From NCBI RefSeq assembly GCF_021209385.1, contig NZ_JAJOIL010000008.1:1-64000 (forward strand): DNA of 64,000 nt, in the 5' to 3' direction. Under the pieces are notes generated by a model that worked only from the letters and a program-made list of their open reading frames with translations, was not told the DNA's origin and made no database searches. Every line of letters begins with the position of its first letter. Within the stretch, counting starts at the first letter, position 1. Made by a program: the position numbers and the translations under genes. This document shows positions 44,280 to 55,801 of the stretch, one piece after another. The DNA comes from Seleniivibrio sp. (GTDB lineage: Bacteria > Chrysiogenota > Deferribacteres > Deferribacterales > Geovibrionaceae).

Positions 44280-45466
44280 TTGCTTACTATCCTGTTACGC
44301 CCTGACTGTTTAGCAGTATAAAGCCTTTCGTCGGCAAGTTTGATGGCTGATTCCGCAGTGTCATCAGGCTTGAACTGGGCGATACCGAAGCTTGCCGTTA
44401 CGTTGAAAGAGCAGTCTTTCAGACTGAAATTCGTAGCTTCAAGTTTCTTGCGTATCATCTCAGAAACGTGGGTGGCGTTTCTTGCGTCCGCGTTTACAAG
44501 CAATATCATAAACTCCTCTCCGCCGTAGCGGAAAGCGAAGTCTGTTCTTCTTATGTTCTCTTTAATAAGCTGCGACATATGCTTAAGCACCTGATCGCCC
44601 ACCTGATGTCCGTAAGTGTCGTTGATTGATTTGAATTTATCAATGTCCGCCATTACAATGCTGAAAGGGGTTCCCATTCTTTTGAATCGCTCTATCTCTT
44701 CTGTCAGCTTCATATCCATATATTTACGGTTGTAAAGCCCTGTCATGTGATCCTGTATTGACTCGTTTTTATACCTGTTCAGGTCGGACTGGAGCTGATT
44801 AACCTGATTTTTGTACTGTTCCAGTTCATTGTTAACGTTTGAATACTCTGTTGCGATTGTTCCGAGATGATCTCTTTTTGTGGTTGTTTTCTGGTCAAAG
44901 GTGTTGACGAATGACGAGAAAGAATCCAGCATTTTGGATTTAAGGTATTCAATTGAATCTTCGCTTTTAAGGATTCTGTGCATATCCTGTGCTTCGTTAA
45001 GAAGCTTTTTGTCCATGGCGAGGTCTTTTTCAACAAATTCGATATTATGACCGAGACTGCTTGTAAGGTCGGCCTGCAAATTTACGAATTTTGAGAAAAC
45101 ATCATCTATGAAGGCGCTGAATTTGTGCTGGCGTTTTTCGAGCGAGAGCAGGTGGTCGGAAACCGTGCGCAAAAGGGCATCCATGGTTTCATCATGGGTT
45201 CTTTTCGGGTCGAAAACCATGTCTTCGACAGTTTTAAGTCCCTGATCTGAAACAAAGCCGCGCAGAGGGGTGACGTATTTTAAAACGTCGGATTTGTCTC
45301 CACCGGTCATGACTGTATGAACCAGATTTCTGAATTCATTGCTTTCCGACAGGTAATTTGAAATACTTGAGGATGATACTTTTGATTTTTCCGTAGCCAT
45401 TTTTTTCAGAACAGCTGTCACAATTTGCCCTAATTGAGACGCTATATAAGCCGATTTGTCCGCCAT
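44276..45466 (-). CDS. Diguanylate cyclase (GGDEF)
   Basis: 396 residues from ATG 45466, preceded by GGCGGAG. A long helical N-terminal region of about 220 residues has no recognised sensor and ends in a coiled coil (EYSNVNNELEQYKNQVNQL). The GGDEF domain follows, with DHMTGLYNRKYMD, active site RYGGEEFMILL near 314-318 and the inhibitory I-site RRTD upstream, so product feedback is expected. It makes cyclic di-GMP. There are no membrane helices, so it is cytoplasmic. The 3' end overlaps the MarR gene by four bases. Confidence 0.94.
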   Translation of the reverse strand: MADKSAYIASQLGQIVTAVLKKMATEKSKVSSSSISNYLSESNEFRNLVHTVMTGGDKSDVLKYVTPLRGFVSDQGLKTVEDMVFDPKRTHDETMDALLRTVSDHLLSLEKRQHKFSAFIDDVFSKFVNLQADLTSSLGHNIEFVEKDLAMDKKLLNEAQDMHRILKSEDSIEYLKSKMLDSFSSFVNTFDQKTTTKRDHLGTIATEYSNVNNELEQYKNQVNQLQSDLNRYKNESIQDHMTGLYNRKYMDMKLTEEIERFKRMGTPFSIVMADIDKFKSINDTYGHQVGDQVLKHMSQLIKENIRRTDFAFRYGGEEFMILLVNADARNATHVSEMIRKKLEATNFSLKDCSFNVTASFGIAQFKPDDTAESAIKLADERLYTAKQSGRNRIVSN

Positions 45467-45605
45467 TTCTCCGCCCTTATAATTCGTTTTTTGTATTATT
45501 TGACAAAACCGACAGTGATGCAACTACAAAATTATGTAATTTTTAACTATATTGCTCACATGTTTCTCTGCTTGATTTTTCATATGTAAAAGGGCAAAGT
45601 ATCTG

Positions 45606-45634
45606 TTGACTTATACAGCAAGTTTTGATAAAAA
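45606..45634 (+). promoter_or_regulatory. Possible promoter of the ATP synthase operon
   Basis: TTGACT (45606-45611) and TAAAAA (45629-45634) are spaced by 17 bases, about 65 bases before the first atp gene ribosome site. The -10 match is only fair, and other start points in this AT-rich gap are possible. Confidence 0.4.
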
Positions 45635-45704
45635 ATCTCTGACTTGTACACTGTATACAGAATACCGTTTTATAAATTCTGACCTACCGGAGGGGATTGC
45701 GTCC

Positions 45705-46127
45705 ATGCTTTACATCGATTACACTTTAGCCATCCAAATTGTTCAGTTTCTTGTGATCATCTTCATCGGAAAGAAAATGATACTCGATCCCGTCATGGGA
45801 ACTGTGAATTCCCGCGATTCCAAAATCGAAGGTATGAAGCAGGAGGCAGAAGGCCTCAAAGCAAAAGTTGAGCAATATAAAGCCGACTACACCGAAAAAA
45901 TGGTTCAGATGCGCGCAGAGCTTGCTGACCATCACAAAAAACTTAAAGACGCCGCTTCAAAAGAGGCCGCAGAAAAGATCGCCGCTGTTAAAGCGGATGT
46001 CGATGCGAAGATCCTCTCAGCCCGTACTGAGATCCAGTCTGAATCTGCAAAAGCAAAAGCTGAAATGGATTCTATGATAAAAGAGATCTCAGACCTTATC
46101 GCAGACAGAATAATGCTTTCCGCATAA
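45705..46127 (+). CDS. ATP synthase Fo subunit b'
   Basis: 140 residues from ATG 45705 (MLYIDYTLAIQIVQFLVIIF), nine bases after GGAGGGG; the longer open frame upstream is non-coding. One membrane helix (about residues 7-22) is followed by an extended charged coiled coil, the form of the second b-type stalk subunit. It pairs with subunit b encoded next to form a heterodimeric peripheral stalk. It is first in the operon; subunits a and c are not present upstream. Confidence 0.9.
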   Translation: MLYIDYTLAIQIVQFLVIIFIGKKMILDPVMGTVNSRDSKIEGMKQEAEGLKAKVEQYKADYTEKMVQMRAELADHHKKLKDAASKEAAEKIAAVKADVDAKILSARTEIQSESAKAKAEMDSMIKEISDLIADRIMLSA

Positions 46128-46145
46128 TACCTTTAGGGGGATATA

Positions 46146-46718
46146 GTGAAAAAGGTTCTTACAGCACTATCGCTTGGACTTGTGTCCTTTGCAGCTTTCG
46201 CAGCCGAACACGGCGGCGAACATGCACCGGACATGCACGCTCTCTGGAAAAACTTCGGTTTCAGAGTTCTCGTGTTCGTCCTTCTTGTTGTTATCCTTGT
46301 TAAACTCGCTAAAAAACCTCTTCTTGATTTCCTCGACAAGAGAACCGCTGACATCGAAAAAGCTATCAAAGATGCTCAGGATGCCACTGCAAATGCAAAA
46401 GCGGAGCTTGCCGAATATGAGATTAAGATGAAAGGTTTTGAAAAAGATCTTGAAACAATGAAAGAAAACTCTATGAAAGCAGCAGAAGCAGAAAAAGCAA
46501 TGATTCTGGAAGACGCTGCAAAACAGGCAGACAAGCTTAAGTCATTTGCTGAGAGTCTCATTGATTCAGAGCTTAAAAGAGCCAAGGTTCAGCTTAAGAA
46601 AGATGCCGTTATGGCTGCAATCGCAGCTGCAGAGGCGAAGATCGGTAAAGAGCTTGATGCCGACAGACAGAAAAAGATTCTTGATGATTACATCAGGAAA
46701 ATCGAGGTGGCAGGGTGA
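46146..46718 (+). CDS. atpF: ATP synthase Fo subunit b
   Basis: 190 residues starting at GTG 46146 with AGGGGG upstream. The N-terminus (MKKVLTALSLGLVSFAAFA) is a hydrophobic stretch resembling a cleavable signal. It is followed by the membrane anchor FRVLVFVLLVVILVKLAKKP at about 38-57 and a long coiled coil reaching F1. An extra N-terminal hydrophobic segment on subunit b also occurs in other non-model bacteria. The stop overlaps atpH by four bases. Confidence 0.93.
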   Translation: MKKVLTALSLGLVSFAAFAAEHGGEHAPDMHALWKNFGFRVLVFVLLVVILVKLAKKPLLDFLDKRTADIEKAIKDAQDATANAKAELAEYEIKMKGFEKDLETMKENSMKAAEAEKAMILEDAAKQADKLKSFAESLIDSELKRAKVQLKKDAVMAAIAAAEAKIGKELDADRQKKILDDYIRKIEVAG

Positions 46719-47251
46719 AAGAGAATATAGTTGCCGCACGCTACGCCGAAGCTCTTTTTCAGGAGGCTCAGGCAGAGAACAAACTGGATCAGGTCATTGC
46801 TCAGCTTGCTGATGTTTCGCTGGCGTACGAGCAGTCAGAAGATTTCAAAATGCTCATCAAAAGCCCGCTCATCTCAAAAGATGAAAAACTGGCTGTTGTT
46901 GACGTTCTGAAATCCAAAGGAATGATCGACGAGTTTCTTTACAAATTCCTTAAACTTCTCGTCAGCAAGAACAGACTTAACCTGCTTGAGCTGATCTCCA
47001 CTGAAGTTAAGGCAATGGACAGAAAAGCTAAGGGCGAAGCAGAAGCTGTTGTTACAGTTGCTGTTGCTATGGATGAAAAATCCAAAGGCACTCTTAAAGC
47101 CGTTCTGGACAAGATTACAGGTAAGAAAATTACCATTTTGGAAAAAGTTGACAATTCTATCCTTGGCGGCGTTGTCGCACAGGTGGATAGCAGTCTTTAT
47201 GACGCAAGCGTCAGAGGACAGCTTAATAAGATTAAAGAACAGTTGGTATAA
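46715..47251 (+). CDS. atpH: ATP synthase F1 subunit delta
   Basis: 178 residues from GTG 46715 (GTGA overlap with atpF). The N-terminal helical domain begins NIVAARYAEALFQEAQA. The C-terminal domain has the family-typical KLLVSKNRLNLLELI and a final GGVVAQVDSSLYDASVRGQL. Delta caps the alpha3beta3 head and binds the b/b' stalk. Confidence 0.95.
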   Translation: MKENIVAARYAEALFQEAQAENKLDQVIAQLADVSLAYEQSEDFKMLIKSPLISKDEKLAVVDVLKSKGMIDEFLYKFLKLLVSKNRLNLLELISTEVKAMDRKAKGEAEAVVTVAVAMDEKSKGTLKAVLDKITGKKITILEKVDNSILGGVVAQVDSSLYDASVRGQLNKIKEQLV

Positions 47252-47272
47252 ATAATTTAAGGAGATTGGCTA

Positions 47273-48781
47273 ATGCAGATCAAAGCCGAAGAGATAAGCC
47301 AGATCATTCGTGATCAGATTAAAAACTTCGACCAGAAAGTTGAGATGCAGGAAGTCGGTACTATCATCACTGCCGGTGACGGTATCGCTAAAGTATATGG
47401 TCTCGACAATGCTATGGCGGGAGAGCTTATTGAGCTTCCCGGCGGAGTTTACGGCGTTGTGTTCAACCTTGAACAGGACAACGTCGGTCTCGTTATTATG
47501 GGTGAATATGCCCACATCCGTGAAGGAGATACCGTTAAAAGAACAGGCAGAATCGCATCTGTTCCCGTTGGCGAAGCTCTCATAGGACGTGTGGTTAACG
47601 CCCTTGGACAACCCATCGACGGCAAAGGCGCCATCGATACAAAAGAATTTGACGTTATCGAGAAAATCGCTCCCGGTATCATCAAAAGAAAACCCGTACA
47701 CGAACCCGTTCAGACAGGTATAAAAGCTATCGATGCTATGATCCCGATCGGTCGCGGTCAGAGAGAGCTTATCATCGGTGACCGTCAGACAGGTAAAACA
47801 GCTATCGCTATCGACACCATCATAAACCAGAAAGGTCAGAACATGATCTGCGTTTATGTGGCTGTCGGTCAGAAAAGATCAACTGTTGCAAGAGTTGTGG
47901 ATACTCTGGAGAAACACGGCGCAATGGACTACACTATCGTAGTTTCAGCTTCCGCTTCAGACCCCGCATCAATGCAGTATATCGCTCCCCTCGCAGGAAC
48001 AACAATGGGCGAATACTTCCGCGACAGAGGCAAACACGCACTGGTTATCTATGATGACCTTTCTAAACAGGCTACGGCTTACAGACAGATGGCTCTGCTT
48101 CTGAGACGTCCTCCCGGCCGTGAAGCTTTCCCCGGCGACGTTTTCTATCTTCACTCACGTCTGCTTGAAAGAGCGGCAAAACTGTCCGATGCAGAGGGCG
48201 CAGGTTCTCTTACCGCGCTTCCCATCATCGAAACACAGGCGAGTGACGTTTCCGCATATATCCCCACAAACGTTATCTCCATTACCGATGGTCAGATATT
48301 CCTTGAGACAGACCTTTTCTACTCAGGTATCCGTCCCGCGGTTAACGTTGGTATCTCAGTTTCAAGGGTTGGCGGTTCAGCGCAGATCAAAGCTATGAAA
48401 CAGGTTGCAGGACGTCTGAGACTCGACCTCGCACAGTTCCGTGAACTTGCGGCGTTCGCTCAGTTCGGTTCCGACCTTGATGCAGCGACTCAGGCACAGC
48501 TTAACAGAGGTGCTAAACTGGTTGAGATCCTTAAACAGGGTCAGTACAAACCTTTCAACGTTGCAGAGCAGATTGCAATCATCTTCGCTGGTGTTAACGG
48601 TCTCCTTGATGATGTTGCTACCTCAGCACTTGCTAAATTTGAGGCAGAGTATCTCTCATACCTTAAAAGCAGCAAACCCGAAATTCTTGAGGAAATCAAC
48701 ACTAAGAAGGCTCTCTCCGACGAACTTACAGCTAAAATGAAAGCTGCTGTTGCGGAGTTCAAAAAAGTCTTCACAGCATAA
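47273..48781 (+). CDS. atpA: ATP synthase F1 subunit alpha
   Basis: 502 residues, the usual length. P-loop [13 protein letters not shown] at 169-181; the alpha-subunit signature [17 protein letters not shown] near 360; arginine finger in the SRVGG segment. AAGGAG precedes ATG 47273. Non-catalytic nucleotide-binding subunit of the hexamer. Confidence 0.99.
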   Translation: MQIKAEEISQIIRDQIKNFDQKVEMQEVGTIITAGDGIAKVYGLDNAMAGELIELPGGVYGVVFNLEQDNVGLVIMGEYAHIREGDTVKRTGRIASVPVGEALIGRVVNALGQPIDGKGAIDTKEFDVIEKIAPGIIKRKPVHEPVQTGIKAIDAMIPIGRGQRELIIGDRQTGKTAIAIDTIINQKGQNMICVYVAVGQKRSTVARVVDTLEKHGAMDYTIVVSASASDPASMQYIAPLAGTTMGEYFRDRGKHALVIYDDLSKQATAYRQMALLLRRPPGREAFPGDVFYLHSRLLERAAKLSDAEGAGSLTALPIIETQASDVSAYIPTNVISITDGQIFLETDLFYSGIRPAVNVGISVSRVGGSAQIKAMKQVAGRLRLDLAQFRELAAFAQFGSDLDAATQAQLNRGAKLVEILKQGQYKPFNVAEQIAIIFAGVNGLLDDVATSALAKFEAEYLSYLKSSKPEILEEINTKKALSDELTAKMKAAVAEFKKVFTA

Positions 48782-48791
48782 GGAGCTGTAA

Positions 48792-49655
48792 ATGCCGGGT
48801 GTAATGGACATAAAACGGAAAATCAAATCCGTTAAGAACACGCAGAAGATCACAAAGGCTATGAAAATGGTCTCCGCCGCCCGTATGAGAAAGGCGGAAG
48901 AGGCTATGACAAACGCCAGAGCTTATGCGAATAAGATTTATGAGCTTGTCGGCGGAATCGCTGACAGAGTGGAGGCCGACAGCCATCCTCTTCTGGTTGC
49001 CAGAAAAGAGGTTAAGAACGTTTGCCTCGCCATTATAACCAGCGACAAGGGTCTTTGCGGTGCGTTCAACTCAAACGTGGTAAAAAAGACGCTTGCGTTT
49101 GCAAGGGAAAACCAGGACAAGAACATCAAACTCATCTGCATCGGAAAGAAATCATATGATTTCCTCGGCAAAAAAGAGTTTGAGGTACTTGAAAAATACG
49201 TTTCCTTCGGCGGCAAGATAACTTACGACGAAGCGAACGAAATCGGCGACAAACTGGTAGCTTACTTTCTGAGCGAAGACGTGGACGAAGTTCATATCGT
49301 ACACAACGAGTTCAAATCGACAGCTTTTCAGGTTGCGAAGGTTACAAAGGTTCTCCCCCTCGTTCTGGAAAAGCAGGAGGCAGTTGCGGATACGACAGAT
49401 TATATCTACGAACCGCAGGCCGAAGCTCTTCTGAAAGAGATAATGCCCAGATACATCAACTTCACCGTATTCTTCTCAATTCTTGAGTCGATTGCGGGCG
49501 AACACGGCTCAAGGATGGTTGCTATGGACAACGCCGCAAGAAACGCAGGCGAAGTTATCACAAAACTGACGCTCACCTTCAACAAGGCTCGTCAGTCTGC
49601 AATCACCAACGAGATTCTGGACATTGTGAACGGTGCTGAAGCACTCAACGGATAA
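48792..49655 (+). CDS. atpG: ATP synthase F1 subunit gamma
   Basis: 287 residues. Conserved N-terminal rotor helix MDIKRKIKSVKNTQKITKAM and C-terminal helix SRMVAMDNAARNAGEVITKL. It forms the central shaft. AAGGAG precedes ATG 48792; gap to atpA ten bases. Confidence 0.98.
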   Translation: MPGVMDIKRKIKSVKNTQKITKAMKMVSAARMRKAEEAMTNARAYANKIYELVGGIADRVEADSHPLLVARKEVKNVCLAIITSDKGLCGAFNSNVVKKTLAFARENQDKNIKLICIGKKSYDFLGKKEFEVLEKYVSFGGKITYDEANEIGDKLVAYFLSEDVDEVHIVHNEFKSTAFQVAKVTKVLPLVLEKQEAVADTTDYIYEPQAEALLKEIMPRYINFTVFFSILESIAGEHGSRMVAMDNAARNAGEVITKLTLTFNKARQSAITNEILDIVNGAEALNG

Positions 49656-49671
49656 TAGAAAATTACAATAA

Positions 49672-51092
<1,421 letters not shown>

Positions 51093-51093
<1 letters not shown>

Positions 51094-51518
51094 TGGCAGA
51101 GACTGTAAGGCTTGAACTTGTTACTCCGGTGAGACAAATTCTCTCCGAGGATGTAGACGAAGTGATAGCACCCGGCGTAGAGGGCGACCTTGGTGTTCTG
51201 CCCGACCACGCACCTCTCCTTACTGCTTTGAGAGTTGGCGAGCTTGCCTACAGAATTAAAGGCAAACTCGAATACGTTGCGATAGTCGGCGGCGGATTCC
51301 TTGAAGTGAACAACAACAGGGTTATCGTGCTTGCAGACGACGCCGAACTCGGTCATGAAATTGACCTTGAAGAGGCTGTTCAGCGAAAACTTAAAGCGGA
51401 AGCAGCACTTGAACGTGAGCGTAAAGCTGACGAAAAAACATTCAAGGCTGTGGAGATTGAGCTTATGAAAGAGCTCATCAGAGTGCAGATCGCTGAGAAG
51501 TATAAGGGAGCCAAGTAA
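51093..51518 (+). CDS. atpC: ATP synthase F1 subunit epsilon
   Basis: 141 residues. The N-terminal beta-sandwich has VEGDLGVLPDHAPLLTALRVG, followed by a helical hairpin (DLEEAVQRKLKAEAALERER). It regulates the rotor and couples it to the c-ring. It is last in the operon, followed by a terminator. Confidence 0.97.
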
Positions 51519-51540
51519 GACTTCTTTAACAACTAAATCG

Positions 51541-51567
51541 AAGGGCAGCTTAACGGCTGCCCTTTTT
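51541..51567 (+). terminator. Terminator of the ATP synthase operon
   Basis: A nine-pair stem AAGGGCAGC/GCTGCCCTT with a six-base loop and a T5 run, 22 bases after the atpC stop codon. It is followed at once by palindromic repeat copy 6. Confidence 0.9.
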
Positions 51568-51570
51568 GCT

Positions 51571-51693
51571 TTTAGCGTTTATATGCGGAGCATTACGGCG
51601 TCAGCTTTATAATCTCTCGGGTCATGTACTTATATGTACACTCCCCTTCGTGATTAAAAATCTTCCTTGTACTGCTTGCATATAAACGCTAAA
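51571..51693. repeat. Intergenic palindromic repeat, copy 6
   Basis: The outer arms TTTAGCGTTTATATGC and GCATATAAACGCTAAA are perfect 16-base complements, although they differ from the TTGCTGTT arms of other copies. The left block GCATTACGGCGTCAG and right block CTTCCTTGTACTGCTTGCAT are conserved. The middle arms TTTATAATC/GATTAAAAA pair, and the centre is CATGTACTTATATGTACACT. It lies between the atp terminator and a glycosyltransferase gene. Confidence 0.87.
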
Positions 51694-51708
51694 TTTAGAT
51701 GCTGATGC

Positions 51709-51743
51709 GGTCTCCGCGAGGAACGGCAGCGACGCGGCAGTCT
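51709..51743. repeat. Probable half copy of the second palindrome family
   Basis: GGTCTCCGCGAGGAACGGC followed by AGCGACGCGGCAGTCT resembles the right half of the element at 35874-35944 and the common TGCGAGGAACG...GACGAAGCAATCT pattern. No left half is recognisable. The match is partial, so this is tentative. Confidence 0.4.
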
Positions 51744-51765
51744 ATTCTTATTATAGGTGCGCTAC

Positions 51766-52818
51766 ATGAACATCTGTTTCATCAACTTTAACAAACGCTG
51801 GGGCGGAGTAAAAACCTGGACGATAGACTACGGCAGCCAGCTGGTTAAGCGCGGGCATAAGGTCGTTGCTGTTGTGCGTCCGGACACACCGTTCGTTCAG
51901 AAATGCATCGACGCAGGTTTTGAAACTCACGTTATGCGACCCGGTATGAAATATAACCCTGTGACTATAGCAAAGATATTCTCAATCCTCAAAAGCAGAA
52001 AAGTTGACGCGGCTGTGGTCAATATCTCAAAAGATGTCAATATAGGCGCTGTTGCATGTAAGCTGGCAGGCGTTCCGGTGTATCACCGTGTGGGGTTGCC
52101 TCAGGATTATAAAAACACCTCTGAAGAAAAAAGACTGCACGGGTTCATAAAAGGAATCATCGTTCCAAGTCAGGGACTCAAAGAAGATATATCAAAACTG
52201 CCTTGGATGCGGGCTGATATAATAAGCGTCCTTTTCAACAGTAAGGACAGAGAAAAATTCAAACCGAAGATGCCTTCTGATAAGATTGACATAACCATCG
52301 GCGTTTCAAGCCAGTTATCTGTGACAAAAGGACACATATACCTTCTGGATGCCGCAAGGATGCTTGCTGATGACGGTGTGAAGTTTAAACTGCTCATAGC
52401 CGGAACTGGCAGTAATGAAGCACAGCTTAAAGAGTATGTCGCAATTCAGGAACTTAACGAATTTGTTGAGTTCTGCGGATTCCAGACCGATGTTCCAGCA
52501 TTTTTGCAAAGCCTTGATGTATTCGCTCTGCCCAGTCTTGAGGAGAATTTTCCCAACACCCTGCTGGAAGCTATGTTCACTGGGCTTCCCTGTGTTGCCT
52601 TCAATGCGGGTGCTGTTAAGGAGCTTACGGGTGATGCATGCATAATCCTTGACAAAGGCGATTCAAAGGGGCTTTATGATGCAATAAGGCTCTTTGCGGA
52701 ACATTTAGATATGAGAAAAAAATACGGTCAGGCGGCACGGAAAAGGTGTCTTGATCTGTTTGACATAGAAAAGAATACGGAAAAACTTGAAAAGATTCTC
52801 AGCGGAGAAGTGATATGA
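51766..52818 (+). CDS. Glycosyltransferase family 4 (GT-B)
   Basis: 350 residues from ATG 51766 (MNICFINFNKRWGGVKTW), AGGT eight bases upstream. A two-Rossmann GT-B fold: N-terminal acceptor domain, then a nucleotide-sugar domain with IGVSSQLSVTKGHIYLLDAA, LLIAGTGSNEAQLKEY and the E-x7-E motif EENFPNTLLEAMFTGLPCVA near 260-280. It uses an activated sugar to extend a surface glycan or lipopolysaccharide; donor and acceptor are unknown. The stop overlaps the LysE-type gene by four bases (ATGA). Confidence 0.92.
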   Translation: MNICFINFNKRWGGVKTWTIDYGSQLVKRGHKVVAVVRPDTPFVQKCIDAGFETHVMRPGMKYNPVTIAKIFSILKSRKVDAAVVNISKDVNIGAVACKLAGVPVYHRVGLPQDYKNTSEEKRLHGFIKGIIVPSQGLKEDISKLPWMRADIISVLFNSKDREKFKPKMPSDKIDITIGVSSQLSVTKGHIYLLDAARMLADDGVKFKLLIAGTGSNEAQLKEYVAIQELNEFVEFCGFQTDVPAFLQSLDVFALPSLEENFPNTLLEAMFTGLPCVAFNAGAVKELTGDACIILDKGDSKGLYDAIRLFAEHLDMRKKYGQAARKRCLDLFDIEKNTEKLEKILSGEVI

Positions 52819-53423
52819 CCATACAGACATCAATAGCCTTTGTTCTTGCAATGTCATTGTTTGTTGCAAGCCCCGGTCCCGGCGCACTGGGTGTTGTGGC
52901 GGAGAGTATGCGCAACGGGCTGAAAAGCGCGGCGTATTTTATTTTGGGGATGATCGCAGGCGATATGGTTTATCTCGTGTTTGCTATCTTCGGTCTTGCC
53001 GCAGTCGCATCTGTCATGGGCGAAGCGTTCATGTATATCCGCATAGCGGGCGGCGTATATCTTCTTTATCTGGGTATAAAACTGCTCTTCTCAAAGGAGC
53101 AGAAAACACAGAAACCCGCACTTCCTAGCGGAAAGGGCAGGTTTTTCGGCGGTTTTTTCATAACAATAACAAATCCCAAAGTCATAATCTTCTATTGCGG
53201 TTTTCTGCCCAACTTCATGGATCTGACGAAGCTGTCTCTTGGGGATGCAATGATAACTGCTGTTCTGGTGGCGTTCGTAATAAGCTGTGTTATGGGTATC
53301 TATGCATATGCGGCGCACAGAACAGGCAGGTTCATCAGCGGAAAGGGCGGACGGAATCTGAACCGTGCCGCGGGTGCAGCCCTCATCGGCACTGGTTCGT
53401 TCCTTATCTTTAAAAGACCTTAA
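52815..53423 (+). CDS. LysE/RhtB-family exporter
   Basis: 202 residues with about six membrane segments. The family motif near residues 15-35 reads [18 protein letters not shown], and [11 protein letters not shown] plus [20 protein letters not shown] are characteristic. These carriers export amino acids or homoserine-lactone-like compounds by proton exchange. It overlaps the glycosyltransferase by four bases and converges on the chemoreceptor gene with a four-base overlap. Confidence 0.93.
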   Translation: MTIQTSIAFVLAMSLFVASPGPGALGVVAESMRNGLKSAAYFILGMIAGDMVYLVFAIFGLAAVASVMGEAFMYIRIAGGVYLLYLGIKLLFSKEQKTQKPALPSGKGRFFGGFFITITNPKVIIFYCGFLPNFMDLTKLSLGDAMITAVLVAFVISCVMGIYAYAAHRTGRFISGKGGRNLNRAAGAALIGTGSFLIFKRP

Positions 53424-55693
53424 ACTTTGAATCTGTTTACAACATCGTGGAGGCTCGCAGCTTCCTGTTCCTGATCGGAGATGGTGTTCGACACGTTCGA
53501 CAGCGCGGCGTTGCTCTCTTCGATACTTGCTGATATGCTTTGCACGTCGCTGTTCACGGAATCTATTGTGGTCATTTGTTCCGAAACTGAGTTGTTTATA
53601 AATGTGTTAGCTTCTTTAATATCCGTAACGGAGCTGACTATGGTATCAAAAACGCTTCTGGTCTGCTCCATCATATGAACCCCTTCGTTGACAGACGTTT
53701 CCGCTGAATCCATATTTTTCGTTGCAGACTTTGTTTCAGACTGAAATTCCATGATAATTGAATGTATTTCGCCTGTTGCCGATTGTGTGCGCTCTGCCAG
53801 TTTGCGTACTTCGTCTGCTACAACTGCGAAGCCCCGTCCGGCTTCTCCTGCTCTTGCCGCCTCGATGGCTGCGTTAAGGGCAAGCAGATTGGTCTGGTCT
53901 GCTATGTCATTAATAACGTTTACTATGTCCGAAATCTTTGTGGATGATTCCGAAAGATTATGTATAGTTTCGCCGAGTTCAGTTGTTTTCTGCTTAATGT
54001 CGCCTATCTTGCCGACAGTTTTGTCTATCATGCCTTTTCCGTTGTTGGTGATGTTGGCGGCGTTTTCCGCTTTTTGCATTGCGGACTGACAGTTATTCAT
54101 TATCTCTGCCGTAGTGGCGTTTAGTTCATCCATTGCGGATGCAACGGACGATATGCTTTGTGCCTGTTCCGCAAATGTGCCGCTGAGCTGTTCGGTTGTG
54201 GTGGCGAGGTCTGTTGTGCCTTTTGATACAGTGGCGGAAGAATTCTGTACGTCTCGGACGATATTCCCCACGTTTTCAATGAATTTATTGAAATAGCCCG
54301 ACAGGTCGCCTATCTCGTCGTTTGCCGTGATGGGGATGCGCTGGGTAAGGTCGCCGTCGCCTGTGGCGATGTCTTTGGTTACTTTAGTAAGTCCCCGTAT
54401 CTTGTCAACAACGAACTTTTTAATGAAAATGAGGGCTACTGAAGTGAAAATGACTATAAGGACTAATGCCGTGATGATTATCATATTTCGGAGCTTATAG
54501 GCTCCTGCGAGAGCTTCGTCTCTGTCCATTTTTACGATGAGTTCCATATCCGCACCGAAAAATTTTACCGGCAGATAGGAAGCCATTACAGTTTTCCCGC
54601 TGGCAGATTTGGCTGTTACAGAACCTGTTTCACCGTTGACGGCTTTTTTCCCGTAATCGGTATCCACCTTCATGACGGAGACGGTGGTTCCTGCTTTTTT
54701 TATTTCAGGAAAATCCATGGTTTCGGCAAATCTGCTGTTGCTGCGCATATACCCGTCTTTTCCTATGAGATATGATTCGCCTGTTTTGCCCAGCCCAGCC
54801 TCTTCGTATGCTCCGCCGAAGTTGGTTATATCTGTGATATTGGCAGGATCGAGCTGAAATACTATGTAGCCTATCTTTTCGTCTTCAACCCTTACGGTTG
54901 TTCCGACAAAAGCGGATGGAGTGTTCCAGCTTGGCAGGTAGGGTGCGAAATCGGAAAAATATACTTTGTCTCCCTCTTCGTTTTCCATGGATGCGAAGAG
55001 TTTTCCGAGACCCGTGTCTTTTATGTATCCTTCTTTAAGGTTGAGCCCCAGATCCATCTCTTTGCTGACTGAGTAGAGAACGTTTCCTTCGTTATCTATG
55101 AGATAGATGTCTTTCAGGTGGAGCTTTTCCATTATACTTCTGAACTGGTGGTGGTACTGGGCGTGGGTTGTGCAGTAGGAACAGATATGTTTTGCCCTGT
55201 CCAGTTTCATCCTGTTGTTTACGTCGTTGGGGTTTTCGTATATCATTATCTGCTGAACAAGTTTTCCGCTGTACGAAGGCGGAAGATACGCCGACGGAGC
55301 CTGTTTCTGCTGTGAGTTCAGTATGCTGAAGTTTATCTTTTCCAGATAGTCCTTTTCGTACATTGAAGAAAGCATAGAATCCAGCTTCGATTCTTCGGTA
55401 TTGAGAAACTGCGGAAGTTTTGCGAAGCCGTCGGTGAAATCTTCAACGGCAACAAGTGTTCCCTCCTGCGAAGCGATGACCTGCAGAGATGCGGAGACGT
55501 TTGACGAAAACTCTTCGATGGCAAGTTTCTGCGAACGGCTGATGGAATCAAGCTTTTGTGTTGTGGCTTCTGTCAGACTGTTTATACTGCTGTTGACTGA
55601 GACAAGAGTGACAATAAGACCGAGCATTATAAAGCCGGAAAGAGTTATGAATGATAATTTTAAGCTGATGGATATGCGTTTTTCTTTCTTCAT
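53420..55693 (-). CDS. Methyl-accepting chemotaxis protein with periplasmic dCache-type sensor
   Basis: 757 residues from ATG 55693. TM1 at about 10-32 ([19 protein letters not shown]). The large periplasmic region includes [16 protein letters not shown], with two close Cys and several His that could bind metal or haem, then [20 protein letters not shown] and [20 protein letters not shown], typical of double-Cache sensors. TM2 is near 400-420 ([19 protein letters not shown]), then HAMP and a methylation/signalling hairpin with [20 protein letters not shown]. No CheR-binding pentapeptide is seen. The TTG six bases earlier is a less likely start. The ligand is unknown. Confidence 0.94.
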   Translation of the reverse strand: MKKEKRISISLKLSFITLSGFIMLGLIVTLVSVNSSINSLTEATTQKLDSISRSQKLAIEEFSSNVSASLQVIASQEGTLVAVEDFTDGFAKLPQFLNTEESKLDSMLSSMYEKDYLEKINFSILNSQQKQAPSAYLPPSYSGKLVQQIMIYENPNDVNNRMKLDRAKHICSYCTTHAQYHHQFRSIMEKLHLKDIYLIDNEGNVLYSVSKEMDLGLNLKEGYIKDTGLGKLFASMENEEGDKVYFSDFAPYLPSWNTPSAFVGTTVRVEDEKIGYIVFQLDPANITDITNFGGAYEEAGLGKTGESYLIGKDGYMRSNSRFAETMDFPEIKKAGTTVSVMKVDTDYGKKAVNGETGSVTAKSASGKTVMASYLPVKFFGADMELIVKMDRDEALAGAYKLRNMIIITALVLIVIFTSVALIFIKKFVVDKIRGLTKVTKDIATGDGDLTQRIPITANDEIGDLSGYFNKFIENVGNIVRDVQNSSATVSKGTTDLATTTEQLSGTFAEQAQSISSVASAMDELNATTAEIMNNCQSAMQKAENAANITNNGKGMIDKTVGKIGDIKQKTTELGETIHNLSESSTKISDIVNVINDIADQTNLLALNAAIEAARAGEAGRGFAVVADEVRKLAERTQSATGEIHSIIMEFQSETKSATKNMDSAETSVNEGVHMMEQTRSVFDTIVSSVTDIKEANTFINNSVSEQMTTIDSVNSDVQSISASIEESNAALSNVSNTISDQEQEAASLHDVVNRFKV

Positions 55694-55801
55694 GGTCAAA
55701 CCCGTATTGTGATATATTTATAAATCAATATGTTTAAACTTTGCGATTATGTTACTGTGCAAAAATAATGTCAATAATAATTATAGAACGGTAATTCCAA
55801 A